A stretch of 64,000 nucleotides of DNA from positions 1,139,490-1,203,489 of the forward strand of contig NC_044924.1 in NCBI RefSeq assembly GCF_003576645.1, in the 5' to 3' direction. Source of the DNA: Ipomoea triloba (Eukaryota; Streptophyta; Magnoliopsida; Solanales; Convolvulaceae). The position numbers and the translations under genes are program-made. The notes below the pieces were generated by a model. It searched no databases. It was not told the DNA's origin and saw nothing but the letters and a program-made list of their open reading frames with translations. This document shows positions 11,786 to 24,378 of the stretch, piece by piece. Each line of letters starts with the position of its first letter. The first letter of the stretch is position 1.

Positions 11786-13056
11786 TTTCGCTGTCGCTGC
11801 CGGAGCCGCCCGCTACAACCGCTACCGTGAACACTGAACAGAGAGTAAGAGAGGGAAGCCTGAAGATAGTGCGGGAGATCTTTGAAAATTACTCGTAATA
11901 TACTGGCCATGGGCTTCTCTAAAACAACTCGGCCCAAACATTTGAAAGTTTGGCCCATTTATAAACTACATGCCAGAGAAATTGAGTAATTGGGCTAATG
12001 GGCTCTACTCTCTCTCTCTCTCTATATATATATACACTGGTAATACGCAATAAAACTGTCATAACTACGTCAGAATCACGGCTATTATAATTTATAACTT
12101 TGAAGCTACCTTCGTGCTGTGTGGAAAACGCGACATTATGCCCAATTATGGAATTACCTTGTTTGACCAAACTTTTATGGTTGGGCAATTGTTGCTTCAC
12201 TTTTTGGTGTAAAGTAAAGAATTCTATCCGGAAATAGGTGATCTAGTGCGTAAAGTATGATTATTGTATAAGAAAGTTATGAGCTTGATTATTGTTCACA
12301 CTTATGCTTTTCCTTTTTCTAGTCACTCAACTCCGAATTCTTTTCGTGAAAACACTGAAAGGTGAGCTTCGGGTGAGTGTAACTCTAACGGATAAATGAC
12401 TATAAGGAAATAAAGCTTGCTATGTTACTTATAACTTATCACTCAACCAAATAAAATAATATACAACTTACTCACTCACTCGTCCGATCAACTTGGTTGT
12501 GTTATCCCAACTTTACTATCTTTAAAAATAAAAAATAATGAAAAATTAAAGGCGCTACGGTAATTTCATGCCATTATTTTACTGCCATGCCCTGGATACA
12601 TAAATGATTTTCTGATAAACATTATTATTCGCATGAATGCCAACTCTCGATTCGCACGGGCAGAAAGGCAACAACAATGGCCGCCTCTCGATCCTCCATC
12701 AAAACTATCGTTGGTGGAAATGCAGGCATGCAAAAACGTCCCATTCTATACTAAGTTACTAACAACACATTGTCTAAGAAGAAATGAGATATATATTCAT
12801 TAGTTTTTATGAACATTAAGTAAACTCGTAATCTTTATATTATGTCTACAAAATCATATATGCACATGACAGTGAGAGCAACGTAACCTATTATGAATCT
12901 ATTTCAATTTCAATCCCGCTAACCTACGTATCCTTCAACCAATTAACTAAAAGCTTCCCTAAAAACATTCATCATCATCAATATTAATATACATGAATGT
13001 TTATTATTATATTTATGCAATGATTATAGATGTGGTAGTTAAACAGTAGAGTAGGA
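11786..13056. other. Intergenic; includes ARMC6 promoter side
   Basis: The ARMC6 5' leader and promoter occupy roughly the first 200 bases, with a CT-rich run plus TA repeat near 12006-12035. Nothing further was recognised. A short open stretch at 12679 begins AACAATGG but stops after about 25 codons and is not convincing as a gene. Confidence 0.6.
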
Positions 13057-13080
13057 AGCTAGCAGTATTTAAGGATTGAT

Positions 13081-13412
13081 TTTTTATTTTTTTGAAAGCA
13101 AACACCCAAAAAATTGCATTAATTAACTCAATAAAGCATGAATAAAAGATGGAAGTTCACCCTCCCACAAGCAGAGACCAACATGAGAACCAACTGCTTT
13201 AGCAAGAGTGTGAGCAAAGTGCTAGTTCGCTTACCAACAAATATGAATAACATACACGACAAGCACCTAAAGAATTCATAATAGCACGACAATCGCTAAC
13301 ATTAGAACCAACATACGAAAGACACATCAAATTACCCAACAAGACACTAGCTAGATTTAAAAACAATCTTATTCAATATGGGCTTTCATTATTAATCTCC
13401 TTTTCAACCATG
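13081..13412 (-). mobile_element. 5'-truncated LINE (non-LTR retrotransposon) with 24-bp target duplication
   Basis: The insertion is bounded by a perfect 24-bp direct repeat (AGCTAGCAGTATTT...GGATTGAT) at 13057-13080 and 13413-13436. Its left edge is a T-rich run, the poly(A) tail of a minus-strand insertion. Read on the minus strand, the 3' part encodes AHTLAKAVGSHVGLCLW and ends FIHALLS-stop, typical of the RNase H C-terminus of plant LINEs. The upstream open reading frames are missing (5' truncation). A poly(A) tail, long target duplication and truncation are together the hallmark of target-primed reverse transcription. Confidence 0.9.
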
Positions 13413-13436
13413 AGCTAGCAGTATTTAAGGATTGAT

Positions 13437-15644
13437 GAAGCAACGTAACCCTAAGATAATAATTAAACGCATTCATTAAGCATAACTAACTACTAGTATA
13501 AGCATAGATTAGGGGATTGAGAAAGTGATATTATTGATGATGTTTGATGTAATAGTGGTCAAAATTGATATCCCATTTTCAAGGACAACTTGATTATACA
13601 AACCCAAAAAGATAAAAGGGAGAAAGGCCGTGTGTTCCTTTAAAATGGAATATAATTAGTGGGGAACCCACTCATTTTGATACAGACATACACAATCATG
13701 AACCATAAACATTTTCCTCCATTTACCAATATATATATATTTATATTAATGTGTAGCTATTAGCTAACTATGTAGCATTTATATAGTTGGTTTTGTATAA
13801 GACACTTCATAATTTAACTTAAAATTATATTTTTGTGAGAACGAAAATTCGCGTGCAATCACTAACTGATCATATGCATTGGGTAAATCTTGCACTTGTA
13901 TAATAGTCTGCAAACTATATATGAGAAGTAAATCACACTAAAAATGTCTTATGTTATGGCCTCGAATCAAACTCGTAACATTTATATATGAGAATCATGT
14001 TTTCTTCGTTTTGGTCATCTCTGATCTTTTGGATAGTTATTTAATACTTATTATTACTTAATAATATGTTAGTGTTTATTGTATCTATTTTAGTTAAAGA
14101 GCGCAAATTTCGCCATGATATTTAACATTTTTTTCTTTTTGGTACAGCGAAAAGGGACCATTACTCAAAAGATAATGGGTGGTGTATAGTATATATACGA
14201 AGTCTAATGTTGGTTTAATTAATGTTTTTCATGTAAAGTCATAGTACACCATCGACGACCACAGCAACCAATATTAATGCATGTTACATTGTTATCACTA
14301 CTCAATACACTCTATCATCAAATTGTGCCAATTAGTTGGTGGTTAGGTTAGGTTTTTCATATGATCCCGTCCTTTGCATACTTGTCCGATTATAATTTTG
14401 ATAAATATTCTGCTTAAGTGCTACATACTGACATACACAATTACAAATTCATTTAAACATAATAATAATGATTATTATTAAGAAAAATTGTAGTTTATGT
14501 CCTCACAAATATGTCAATTATCAATGTTACTCATGAATTATTAGTGGTATAAATGTTGTCCTTCAGCTCAATTTTAAAAGCGTGACATATATTACTCCTT
14601 CATTGAATTATTAGTGATGTAAATGTAGTTACCTGTCATTTTTTTCGGTTCGAAAACCACGTTTTTTCTTCATTTTTTTTTCTTTATTTGCTCTCTCCCC
14701 GCCGACAGCAATGTTACACAAATCTTGTCAAAGCAATACTTGCATACCAACTCTTGCCAAAAGAACATGATAAATTTCACTAAAATTCATTACCGTCTTT
14801 ATCAGCCTACATATTATATATTTTAAACTTTTGTTTATATATAGAGAAACCATTTTATAGCTACCAAAATACTATTAAAAAAGTTGTCAATTTCATCTAG
14901 AAATGCATGCATGTGTTTGTACGATGCCGTCAATAGAATATGATTTCAAAGACTTAATTGCCGGTATAATCATTCTTAGAATTGGAAATGCAATTAAATT
15001 TTGCTAAGCTGGACAAGTTACATGCCTCGACCAAACCTCATAAAAGAGAAATATCAACGAGTATTAAAAGCATATACACAACAGGCACATTTAAGTACCC
15101 AATTAAGTCTACGTACATATTTGTTGGCATGCACTCTGATATACATTATCAATACGTTTACCTACCAAAATCGTATTGCTACCTAGCTAACACATTAAAA
15201 CTTTTTTTAAGGCATTTAGAGCATCATTAAGATTAAGATGACTTGTTCAAACAAGTCTATCTAATTAGATCATGAATTGCTCGTGAACCGTTTGATCGAA
15301 ATTTTATCATGTTAAAAATGGATGCACTTCTTGTCTATCAAGACGTTGCACTCCATCCCGCTTGCATTATTATAAACAACAACAACAACAACAGTTGAGT
15401 ATTTTAATAACATAAAATTTTATTATGTTTAACGGTCTACAAACCGAGTTATTCACATATAACTTTCAGCGCACTAGTGATTTATAATAGTAGCTATCCG
15501 CGAATGCATTATCAATACTAAATGCATCATTGTAATTACGAAAATGATTCTACATTTTTCCCAACTTCCTATTAAATTTTAACCCTTATCAACCTATATA
15601 GATGAATGTGATTAATTCTTACTTTTTTACATGGGCAAGTATTC

Positions 15645-15648
<4 letters not shown>
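13437..15648. other. Intergenic, AT-rich, nothing recognised
   Basis: No gene, RNA or complete transposon was recognised. A short (ACA)n tract is present near 15376-15392. Open frames around 14980-15230 are short, overlap each other in different frames and resemble no known protein. Confidence 0.55.
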
Positions 15649-15719
<71 letters not shown>

Positions 15720-15720
15720 G
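15649..15720. repeat. (TA)n(GA)n compound microsatellite
   Basis: About 24 TA units run directly into about 12 GA units, immediately left of the inverted-repeat element. The junction obscures any target-site duplication of that element. Confidence 0.95.
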
Positions 15721-15824
15721 AGGAGAGGATCATATGAGATCACTTGTTTAGGTATGAGATCAAATCTTGTGCATCCATGTAATAATTTAATGGTCTATAT
15801 TGATTTAAGATTTTAAGTTGAAGT

Positions 15825-15948
15825 GTGTGCGAATGGTGATAAAATGTGTGCGAACAGTGACTAAATGTGTGCGAACGGTGGTTAAATGTGTGCGAATGGT
15901 GATTAAGTAAATGCGAACGGTGATTAAATGTGTGCGGACGGAGTGAGT
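15825..15948. repeat. 21-bp minisatellite inside the long-TIR element
   Basis: Nearly six units of the type GTGTGCGAACGGTGATTAAAT start at 15825, 15846, 15867, 15888, 15909 and 15930, each with one to four changes. Another unit occurs at about 16048. The His-rich reading frame on the other strand is an artefact of this repeat. Confidence 0.93.
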
Positions 15949-16100
15949 GTGTCAAACAATCTAGACCATTAAAATTTTTTAGATTGGTACAAGATTTGAT
16001 CTCAAAATATTTTAATGGTCTAGACTGATTAAGATTCCAAGTTGAAGTGTGTGCGAACGGTGATTAAATATGTGTGAATGGAATGCGTGTCAATCAATAT

Positions 16101-17011
16101 CAGTGTTGCAAAAATCGCGCCTAGGCGCTAGGCGGCGCCCGGCCGCGTCGAGGAAGGCCGAAATCGGCCGCCTAGCCTGCCTAGGCCGCCTAGGACGGCC
16201 TGCTGGTTTTTTTTTTTTTTTAATTAAAAAAAATTATAAATCATTTAAACTATTAATGTTATAATGTATTAACTAATACTCTAATAGTCTAATTATAAGT
16301 AATAACTAATAAGTAATAACTTAATAACTTAATAAAATAATAAGTAATAACTAAATTAAACTAGGCAAAAACTTGTGTGAAACCGTCTCATCATGAGACG
16401 GGTCGGGTAAAGATGCAAATGTAACACTTATATGCACAAATGTCATACTTATATGCTCAAACGTGATACTAATCAGAAAATAAAATTTTTGTTACTTATT
16501 AGAGTAAATGTAATACTTTTAAGGGAAAATACAATACTTTTACATTTCGATTTAAAAGTATTACATTTTTCCTCAAAAGTATTATATTTGCCTTTATAAG
16601 TGAGAGGTACTTGTCAACATTACTTATTATGAAATATGTATTACTTTTTCTCTTATAAGTAACAAAAATTGTATTTTTGATTAGTGTTATATTTGAGCAT
16701 ATAAGTGTGAGATTTGCACATATAAGTATGACATTTGCATGGTGCTTTGACCCGACCCGACCCGTAAAATGAATAAGGATCCGTGAGACGGTCTCACACA
16801 AGTGTGACCCATTAAACTAATAAGTAATGCACTAATAATTAATAAATAATAACTAATAACTTAATAAGTATTAAATATTTAACTATTAAAGTGTAAATAC
16901 TTACAATATTAAACACTTTACAATTATTAACACTTAATTTTTTTTTAAAATTTTTTTATAAAAAAAAAAAAAAAAAACCTAGGCGCCCGCCTAGCGATTT
17001 TTGCAACCTTG
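16101..17011. mobile_element. Non-autonomous hAT element with 8-bp target duplication
   Basis: The ends are CAGTGTTGCAAAAATCG on the left and the complement of CAAGGTTGCAAAAATCG on the right, a hAT-style CA(G/A)GG terminal repeat. The insertion is flanked by a perfect 8-bp duplication ATCAATAT at 16093-16100 and 17012-17019. The left subterminal region is strikingly GC-rich (CCTAGGCGC and GGCCGCCTAG palindromic motifs at 16117-16205), with a shorter matching patch at the right end, while the interior is AT-rich. No transposase is encoded. It carries a MULE-type MITE inside. Confidence 0.92.
16364..16810. mobile_element. MULE-type MITE, copy 1, with 9-bp target duplication
   Basis: A 447-bp element bounded by the direct repeat ATTAAACTA at 16355-16363 and 16811-16819. 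The ends are GGCAAAAACTTGTGTGAAAC on the left and the complement of GGGTCACACTTGTGTGAGAC on the right, sharing the core ACTTGTGTGARACCGTCTCA. A 9-bp target duplication is characteristic of Mutator-like elements. A second, shorter member of the family is at 48150-48406 in the opposite orientation. Confidence 0.93.
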
Positions 17012-17104
17012 ATCAATATAAACCATTAAAAAAATATTACATGGATGCACAAGATCTAATCTCACGATCTTACCTAAACAAGTGATCTCAATGGAACCAT
17101 ACCC

Positions 17105-19172
17105 TATATATATATAAAACTTTGGTATGCGTAGGTAGTATATCCCTTTTGGTGGTCTATTTTAGTGTGCGACGTAATAAATGATCTCATATGCATCTGA
17201 CTTGCTTCACGATTTTGTGGTCCTAAATTTTTTGCAATAGATAGATCACTACAAGACAGCAAATTAAAATTGACGGCAAATAAAAACCAGATTATTATTA
17301 TTAAATATTGTAATGTAAGATCTAGCTGCTAACTTTTCTGTTAAATTACTTTCTCTTTTTAAAATTATTATTGTGATCATCAACATATTCTATGATTGAT
17401 ACTTCAATTCTTTTAATTTCTTGTAATTTTGTACACTAGCTAGTATGTGGTGGAGTAGGTTGCCCATTCCTACATCACCATCATTAAACAATAATTGGGA
17501 ATGTAAACCTCTAAAATATAAAATTATGCATTGTATTAAAGTTATCGTCTTCCTAACAAAACAAACAATAAAAATATATGGGGGAAGAAGAAGAGGACAA
17601 CAATAAAAAGAAAAAGAAAACATAGTATTTTATAAACATTGTCTTTCTAGAATTCTAGAGGGGGTATTATATCAGGAGTAGAATCAAAGCAATATGAATC
17701 ATGCCATGTTTCTTTCTTAAGATTACATTAATATCTAATACAACTTATACACTAATATCTCTATTTTATTTTAAAATGATTGCATCTCAACCTCGAGAGT
17801 TCTCAGCTCATACCTTGAAAACTTAGTAGATGAGGTAAATAACGTAATATGTCTAAATCATTTACAACAACTGCAAGTAATTAATAAAGCTACGCTTTTT
17901 GAATTGATTAACCAATTAAATTTTGCCTAGAAACTTCATAATTCATTTTTTCTCATACCTTCTTGATGTGTTTGACTTTGTTTTAAAGAATTGTTCACTT
18001 TTCTTTCCTTACATCCTATCAATGCATACCAAGCTGTGTATATATACTCCCACTATTTTCCTATTTATTGCACCACATATTGTTGTTGTTGTTGTTGTTG
18101 TTCTTTTACAACATTAATTAACTAGTATGTAGTGAGTTAATCAATTAACGGATAGTCAATAAATATAATACATTTTGAAAAAGATTTATATATAATGTAA
18201 TGTTTAAAAAAAAAAAACTTTTAAAACTCTTTTTAATGGTGATGCTTTTATAGTAGTATCTTTTCTTTTTCTTCCTCCCACTCGATTTCTTCTTTTTGGT
18301 TCCAACTAACCCTTTTTTTTTTGGAACTAGACAACGTACGTAGGAGTTACTAGTTTGCAACATTCGTTTATCTTTTTAAAAAAAGATTTATGATTGAATG
18401 GTCATTAACCTGTTTCAATTAGCTTAGTACATTAGTTATTAATTTATTACCAACCGGACCAAACCCAATGCATCGTTACTATTTACAATTTTTTTTAAAG
18501 AGTAAGGTTAGACATCCATCTTAAAATTATTCATCCCAATTTTTTCACCTGATATAGCACATCTAATTGGATTATTTAATATTTAATTAAAAGTGTGTGA
18601 ACTCAACCATTTCATAGAAAAATTTCGTCCCCACCTCATCAAGGGAAAGAAATTTTCCTAGCATCTACCCAATTAATTTTCCAATCAAATATATACAATT
18701 CTTAATACTAAAGTACACTTTTCAAAAAAAAAATACTAAAGTACAAAAATGTAATTTCAATCAATAAAGATTATTTTAAATATTATATTTTTTAACTTTA
18801 AAATGCATAAATGTTTATCAAATTATACACACTTTTTTAAAATATAATATCGAGAATGGAGTTTCTCTATTCCACACCCACCCTTACGGACCTTATCCCA
18901 ATTATTGGGAATTGTATTTATAATTTGTACGGTTGAATTGAGTTTCTTATTTGGTTTACTAAAATGATTTTTTTTTTCTTCTTAATTTTAAAAATGTATG
19001 GTAGAATTGGAAGAAAGAAAAGTATAAGACGTTGAAAGGCAACAATATGAACAAAACATTGAAATGAAAATAGAAGCGAAAAAGGGAAAGAAAGTGCACA
19101 TGATCGGGGAAGCCATGAGTACACGGAATCGGTTTCATCATCGTAGCATAGGAGTAAATTGGTATAGATAAA
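17105..19172. other. Intergenic upstream of the CRK gene
   Basis: AT-rich and gene-free. There is a short (TTG)n tract at about 18080-18100. No complete transposable element was resolved. Confidence 0.55.
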
Positions 19173-19173
19173 G

Positions 19174-19596
19174 CACGTGGAAAACACGTGACCGTAGGAA
19201 TAGCAAGGCGCAGCGTAGTAGATCTGTCTCCATCAACCCATCTACGCCACCTCCACCTTATACGTGACTTACAGTCTGACAGTATAAATCTATACATACA
19301 ACAAAAGTATGTACATATAAATCTCCAATACATTTATACATCTCTGATAAAAGCTTCCGTCTCGTCTTTTTCCACCCTTCTTTTTCCCATTATTACTCTT
19401 CCACCACATCTCTCTTCTTCCTCTCTGTCTTCTTCTTCTTCTTCTTCTTCGTCTTTAGTTTTCTGAAATTTGTTCCTCAGCTGATTGAGGAATTACAGTG
19501 CAGGCATTGTTGAAGAATTTGCCAAATATGAGAGTGAAGTGAAAGTTTGAAGCTTTTTTTTTTTTTTTTTTGCTTAGGATTTTACTAATTTTCGCC
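19174..19596 (+). promoter_or_regulatory. CRK promoter: paired G-boxes, TATA box, pyrimidine-rich leader
   Basis: Two CACGTG G-boxes lie 11 bases apart (19174-19179 and 19185-19190), followed by a TACGTGAC site at 19261. A TATAAAT box sits at 19283-19289. A CT-rich leader includes a (CTT)n run at about 19428-19449 and a T run just before the ATG. G-boxes bind bZIP and bHLH factors in abscisic-acid and light signalling; their role here is inference. Confidence 0.5.
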
Positions 19597-22500
19597 ATGG
19601 GAGCTTGCACCTCTAAATCTCACAAGCCTAATCCCTATTCACTCCGCGAAACCCTAGAGGCGCCGCAAGTTCCCGAAACTCCGGCCAACAACGCCGCCGC
19701 TGCCGACGCGGGGAAGAAGTCTCCTTTCTTTCCGTTCTACAGTCCCAGCCCGGCGCACTATTTATTTTCTAAGAAATCTCCGGCGACGACGACCGCGAAG
19801 AGTGGTGCCTCTACGCCCGGGAGGTTGTTCAAGCGGCCTTTCCCGCCGCCGTCGCCAGCGAAGCATATTAAGTCGTTGCTTTTGCGGCGGCATGGGAGTG
19901 TGAAGCCGAACGCGGCGGCGATCCCCGAGGGCGAGGAGGCGGAAGGAGCTGATTTGGATAAGAGTTTTGGGTTCTCAAAACAGTTTACTAGTCGGTACGA
20001 GATCGGCGAGGAAGTTGGGCGAGGGCATTTCGGTTATACTTGCTCTGCTACGGGTAAAAAGGGTGAACTTAAGGGTCAACGAGTCGCCGTGAAGGTCATC
20101 CCCAAGTCCAAGGTCTCTCTCTCTCTCTTCCTACTCAAAATCTCTGTATATATGAAAGCTCGAAAGTATTCTTACAGAATTGTTTACAGTTCAGTTCTCA
20201 TATTAATTCTTTGAAGGTCTAGAGATTAGAAAGTTATCTCATTATAATCTTCTGGCTTGAATTATCTAATACCCCGTTTGAATTTTTCTTTTGGGTTGGC
20301 GGGCGGAGGTTTGATTCATTGAACCATGATTGATCAAAAGGAAGACAGTCTCCTTTTTCTTTTAGGATTCGTTCTTATGATATCATTGTAATTGTGGATC
20401 TGCCGAATTAAAGAGCGTTGAATATTCCCACCAGCTGGTCTAGGAACTCACGCTATAATTTATTTTTAAAATGATTGATGCTATAATATAGTGCTAGTTG
20501 AAAGGGGGCATGAAAATTCAAAACGAGATTTTGCCAATAAAAAACTATAATATATGAAGGAGATCATCCAGTAATTTGTTAGTGGCCTATAAAGTTGGAG
20601 CCAAAATGCATTTTGAAGCTGCTTTTGATGCATAAAGAGAACTAGCTTGTTGGCTTTGACTTGATACATTAAACTTGAAAGACCTCTTCTTTGCTTGAAT
20701 TGCGAACTTGCTTTACTGGCAGGCAATGGTTTCCTCGAGGAGGATTTGGAAGTTCAGGGTGGTGATTTTGTTTTGCAAATTGCACCACTTTAAAATGATT
20801 AGTATGAACTAGATTGAGTAGAAAAGAGATCCCCTAGTTATCTAGTGAATAATATATGCGGTGAGCTTAAGATTCAATATGTGGCCAATCTGCTGACAAG
20901 AAACTTTATGTGAAGTTGTGGTTGTGAAAGCTGAAAGTAGTGTGATTCAAGGTTATGATGTAAAGTACTTCCTCAGAAATTAGTTTTCCCACAGTTTGAG
21001 CTTAGGTGATTGTTCGATGGTATCAGCAGTGTCAATGCTCGATATTGAGTTTTCATTTTTTTGGGCTGATATAGTGTTAGGTTTGTGAAAGATGATCTTG
21101 AGGACTGCATCTTTCCTCCCGATATAAAGTAACAGAACCCTATCTTACTCTAATTTTGTTGCTCACCAGATGACAACAGCTATTGCAATTGAGGACGTGA
21201 GGAGGGAAGTAAAAATATTGCGAGCCTTGACAGGACATAGCAATCTTGTGCAGTTTTATGAAGCGTTTGAAGATCAAGAAAACGTCTATATAGTAATGGA
21301 GTAAGAATGTCGTATTCCATTTAATATCAGATTCTATGTTCTATTATCATGAGATCTGATCTTCATCACACATTTTTCAGGTTGTGCCTTGGTGGAGAGC
21401 TCCTAGATAGGATACTTGCAAGGTATTAACTTTGGCTGGTGTTTAATTTTGATCTCATAATATGTATTTTTTTCATTCTTTTCTTAAGCGCTTAACTTGT
21501 TTCATAGGGGTGGAAAATACTCTGAAGATGATGCAAGGGCTGTTATGATACAAATATTAAATGTTGTTGCATTTTGTCATTTACAAGGTGTGGTGCACCG
21601 TGATCTTAAACCCGAGGTAAAAAGTGCAGTTAACCCCTTAATGCAACATATGTTGCTATGCAAATTATTGAAGAAATATTAGTTCTGATAAGCCTCTTCT
21701 GCAATTCTACTTAATAATTTGTATCTTTATCTCTTGTCAGAATTTTCTGTTTTCTTCCAAGGATGAAAGTTCGCAGTTGAAAGCTATAGATTTTGGTTTA
21801 TCAGATTTTGTCAGGCCGGGTTAGTTTTTTCCATGTGTTTGAGTAATCTTATTTCTTTGTTGTACATCCCTGATGGCCAATATATACTAATACGTCTGAT
21901 ACTCCGTATTTGTTATCGTTTGCAGATGAAAAGCTTAATGATATTGTTGGCAGTGCCTACTATGTTGCACCTGAAGTTCTACAGAGATCATATAGTACAG
22001 AGGCTGATGTATGGAGTGTAGGCGTGATTGCATACATTCTTTTATGTGGTAGTCGTCCATTTTGGGCCCGAACTGAATCTGGAATATTTCGAGCAGTCCT
22101 AAAGACTGACCCCAGTTTTGATGAAGGGCCTTGGCCTTCATTATCTTCAGAGGCTAAAGACTTTGTCAAGCGGCTGCTAAATAAGGATCCCCGCAAAAGA
22201 ATGTCAGCTGCTCAAGCGTTATGTAAGTTTTTGTTTTCATCCAATAAGTTTTGAATTTTCCTATTCTTTAATCTTCCTGCCATTCATAATCTTTAGTTTT
22301 TCAGGTCATCCTTGGATCCGGAGTCACAGTGACATAAAAGTGCCTCTTGATATTCTTGTGTTCAAACTCATGAAGAGCTATATGCGATCTTCATCTTTGC
22401 GTAAGGCTGCAATGAGGGTGCGTATTGATTACTCGAGTATTAGCATAACTAAATTTCAACTGTGTATAAAATCTTTCCGTGTGATTCTAAACACTTTTCC

Positions 22501-23311
22501 TTGGTTGATCTTTCAAGACATCAGCTATTGTTTTCTTGCACCTTTGCAGGCATTGTCTAAAACATTAACAGAAGATGAGCTATTCTATCTGAGGGAGCAA
22601 TTTGCTTTATTGGAGCCAGACAAAAATGGCAGTATAAAATTGGATAATGTTAAAACAGTAAGTACTTCCTACCCAAATCCTTCTCTCTTTCCATAACAAG
22701 GAAAATTTTCTCTTAATTATTTTCCTTTAAGCAGGCTCTGATGAAAATTGCCACGAACGCTATGAAGGAATCGCGTGTACCTGATTTTCTTGCTGCGGTA
22801 GGTCACAGTCGCTTTTTGTGGTTGGCAATGTCTTTTAAGTTATTGTGAATAACTTCCTTTCAATTGTATTGTGACAGCTAAATGCGCTTCAATACAGAAG
22901 AATGGAATTTGAAGAATTCTGTGCAGCAGCGCTTAGTGTCCATCAGTTAGAGGCTCTCGAACGTTGGGAGCAACATGCTCGCTGTGCATATGAAATTTTT
23001 GAGAAAGATGGAAACAGGGCGATTATGATTGAAGAACTGGCATCAGTAAGTTGAACTTTCCCCATCATTTTTTCCTGTTAAGTCAAATATTTGCACAAAA
23101 GATTCCTTAGTTCCATTTTGACGTGGTCCATATGCAAGAGAAACAAATAGATGCTTAATTTCGTTTTCAGGAACTTGGGCTAAGTCCTTCTGTCCCAGTT
23201 CACGCTGTTCTCCAGGACTGGATAAGGCATACTGATGGAAAGCTAAGTTTCCTTGGATTTGTCAAACTCTTGCATGGTCCCTCCACCAGAACACTCGTCA
23301 AGGTGCAGTAA
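19597..23311 (+). CDS. CRK: CDPK-related protein kinase (CRK)
   Basis: Eleven exons: 19597-20112, 21170-21300, 21381-21422, 21508-21616, 21741-21819, 21926-22222, 22305-22417, 22550-22657, 22735-22797, 22878-23045 and 23171-23311, giving 588 residues, normal for CRKs. The start is the first ATG of the frame, in CCATGG context. It exposes MGACTSK, a myristoylation signal with an adjacent Cys for palmitoylation, so plasma-membrane attachment is likely. A Pro/Ser-rich linker precedes the kinase domain (from about residue 134): glycine loop GRGHFG, lysine K166, HRDLKPE with D262, DFG with D283, and the APEV segment. The C-terminal region resembles a CDPK regulatory domain with degenerate EF-hands (LEPDKNGSI retained, others lacking calcium ligands), so activity is probably calcium-independent or calmodulin-modulated, as known for CRKs. 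Confidence 0.95.
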
Positions 23312-24378
23312 AGCAGTTGAAGCATGCTTCAAAAAGGCATGAACTCACTCCCACAGTCCCACCCACAGTTGATAACAGAGTTTTGATCAAGTTGGTTATA
23401 TATCGTTTACTCTTAACCACGGGATTCTTAGAACACAATAGTGTATCCACCAGGGTGACCACTGGGTGGAGAGTTTTCAATGGTGTGCAATAGCTCTTGG
23501 TAGAATCTATTGAAAGCTCCCTTTTCATGGTTTATATTCTTTATTTTTTTTTCTCCTTTTCTTTTTCTTTTTTCATTGATAATCAGAGGGTTTGTTGTGA
23601 TCTTTTAGTAGATGGGGTATGTGTTAACATAGCATCTCCTTCATGGTAGAAATCACTAGGGTGTGTCTATAGGACTCAATCATGATTGTATTTGGAATCT
23701 GGATTATATGTATAGAAGCAATGGAATTACTGTTGAAACATTGTTGGCAACAATGCCTCTTTTGCCCCCCAACTATCTCCTTATGAAAACATTGCAAACA
23801 TTACTTGGATGTACCATTAAATTGTTTCCCACTATTTAATGCAAAAAACCTCTAAAGAGTAAGTTGTGTGTGAGATCGTTTCACATGAAACGTGTAAAAC
23901 TTCTCTATGCATTTATAAAACTTCTCTATGCATTTATAAAAAATATTACACGTTTCACATTAGACTTATTGCTATTCTAAATAATGACAGCATGAATTCT
24001 CAAACTGAAATGAAAAAGAGCTGATATGATTTGAGGATTGAATCACAAACATCCCTCTAAAACTTGGGTTATGTATTCTCATTTAAAGAGAAAAGCAGCT
24101 AGCAAGATTCATACATAATAACAAGTAAATTATTCAACATGAGATAAGCCAAAGTGCACATGAAAGAAGCAACAAAACTTCTCCTGTGGGAAACAATAGT
24201 TTCATCATCATGTTTACGTTGTAGAATCGACGAAACAATTGAATGCAATACATGGAAGTTTTGTTCAAATGGCAAATATCAGCTACAGGGCAAATAAGTT
24301 TAAACTACAAAGAGAATCTACACTTACATAATTGCATGGCTGATGATCCTGCTCCTTCTCCCTTTGTTTAAAATCCTC
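23312..24378. other. Spacer between convergent CRK and ALP1-like genes
   Basis: Contains the CRK 3' UTR (up to roughly 23850) and, on the other strand, the 3' UTR of the ALP1-like gene. A 21-bp direct duplication (AAAACTTCTCTATGCATTTAT) lies at 23896-23937, flanked by the complementary pieces ACGTGTAA and TTACACGT. No other gene was seen. Confidence 0.6.

Larger units (their letters stand above)
15727..17098. mobile_element. Long-TIR non-autonomous DNA element, host of two nested insertions
   Basis: The left arm (from 15727) shares GAGATCACTTGTTTAGGTA, then ATCTTGTGCATCCATGTAATA, then AATGGT.TATATTGAT with the reverse complement of the right arm (ending 17098). The terminal inverted repeats are thus about 85-90 bp. 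The internal part carries a 21-bp minisatellite and an extra partial arm copy around 15955-16040. A hAT element has inserted at 16101-17011. Removing that insertion leaves an element of about 450 bp. There is no coding capacity; the family assignment (MULE-like is possible because of the long TIRs) is inference. Confidence 0.75.

Noticed and set aside
12679..12760. AACAATGG start followed by a Ser/Ala-rich short peptide (MAASRSS...)
   Set aside because: Ends after about 25 codons, no splice continuation found, and the neighbourhood is AT-rich non-coding DNA.
15740..15955. His-rich minus-strand open frame (repeats of SHTFNHR)
   Set aside because: It is the translation of the 21-bp minisatellite inside a transposon; no start context and no homology expected.
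19570..19596. Upstream in-frame extension of the CRK kinase
   Set aside because: It begins with TTG, not ATG, and would hide the MGACTSK myristoylation signal.
23870..23970. Possible third copy of the MULE-type MITE (GTGTGTGAGATCGTTTCAC)
   Set aside because: Only a short end-like sequence and a 21-bp duplication are present; no matching second end or target duplication was found.
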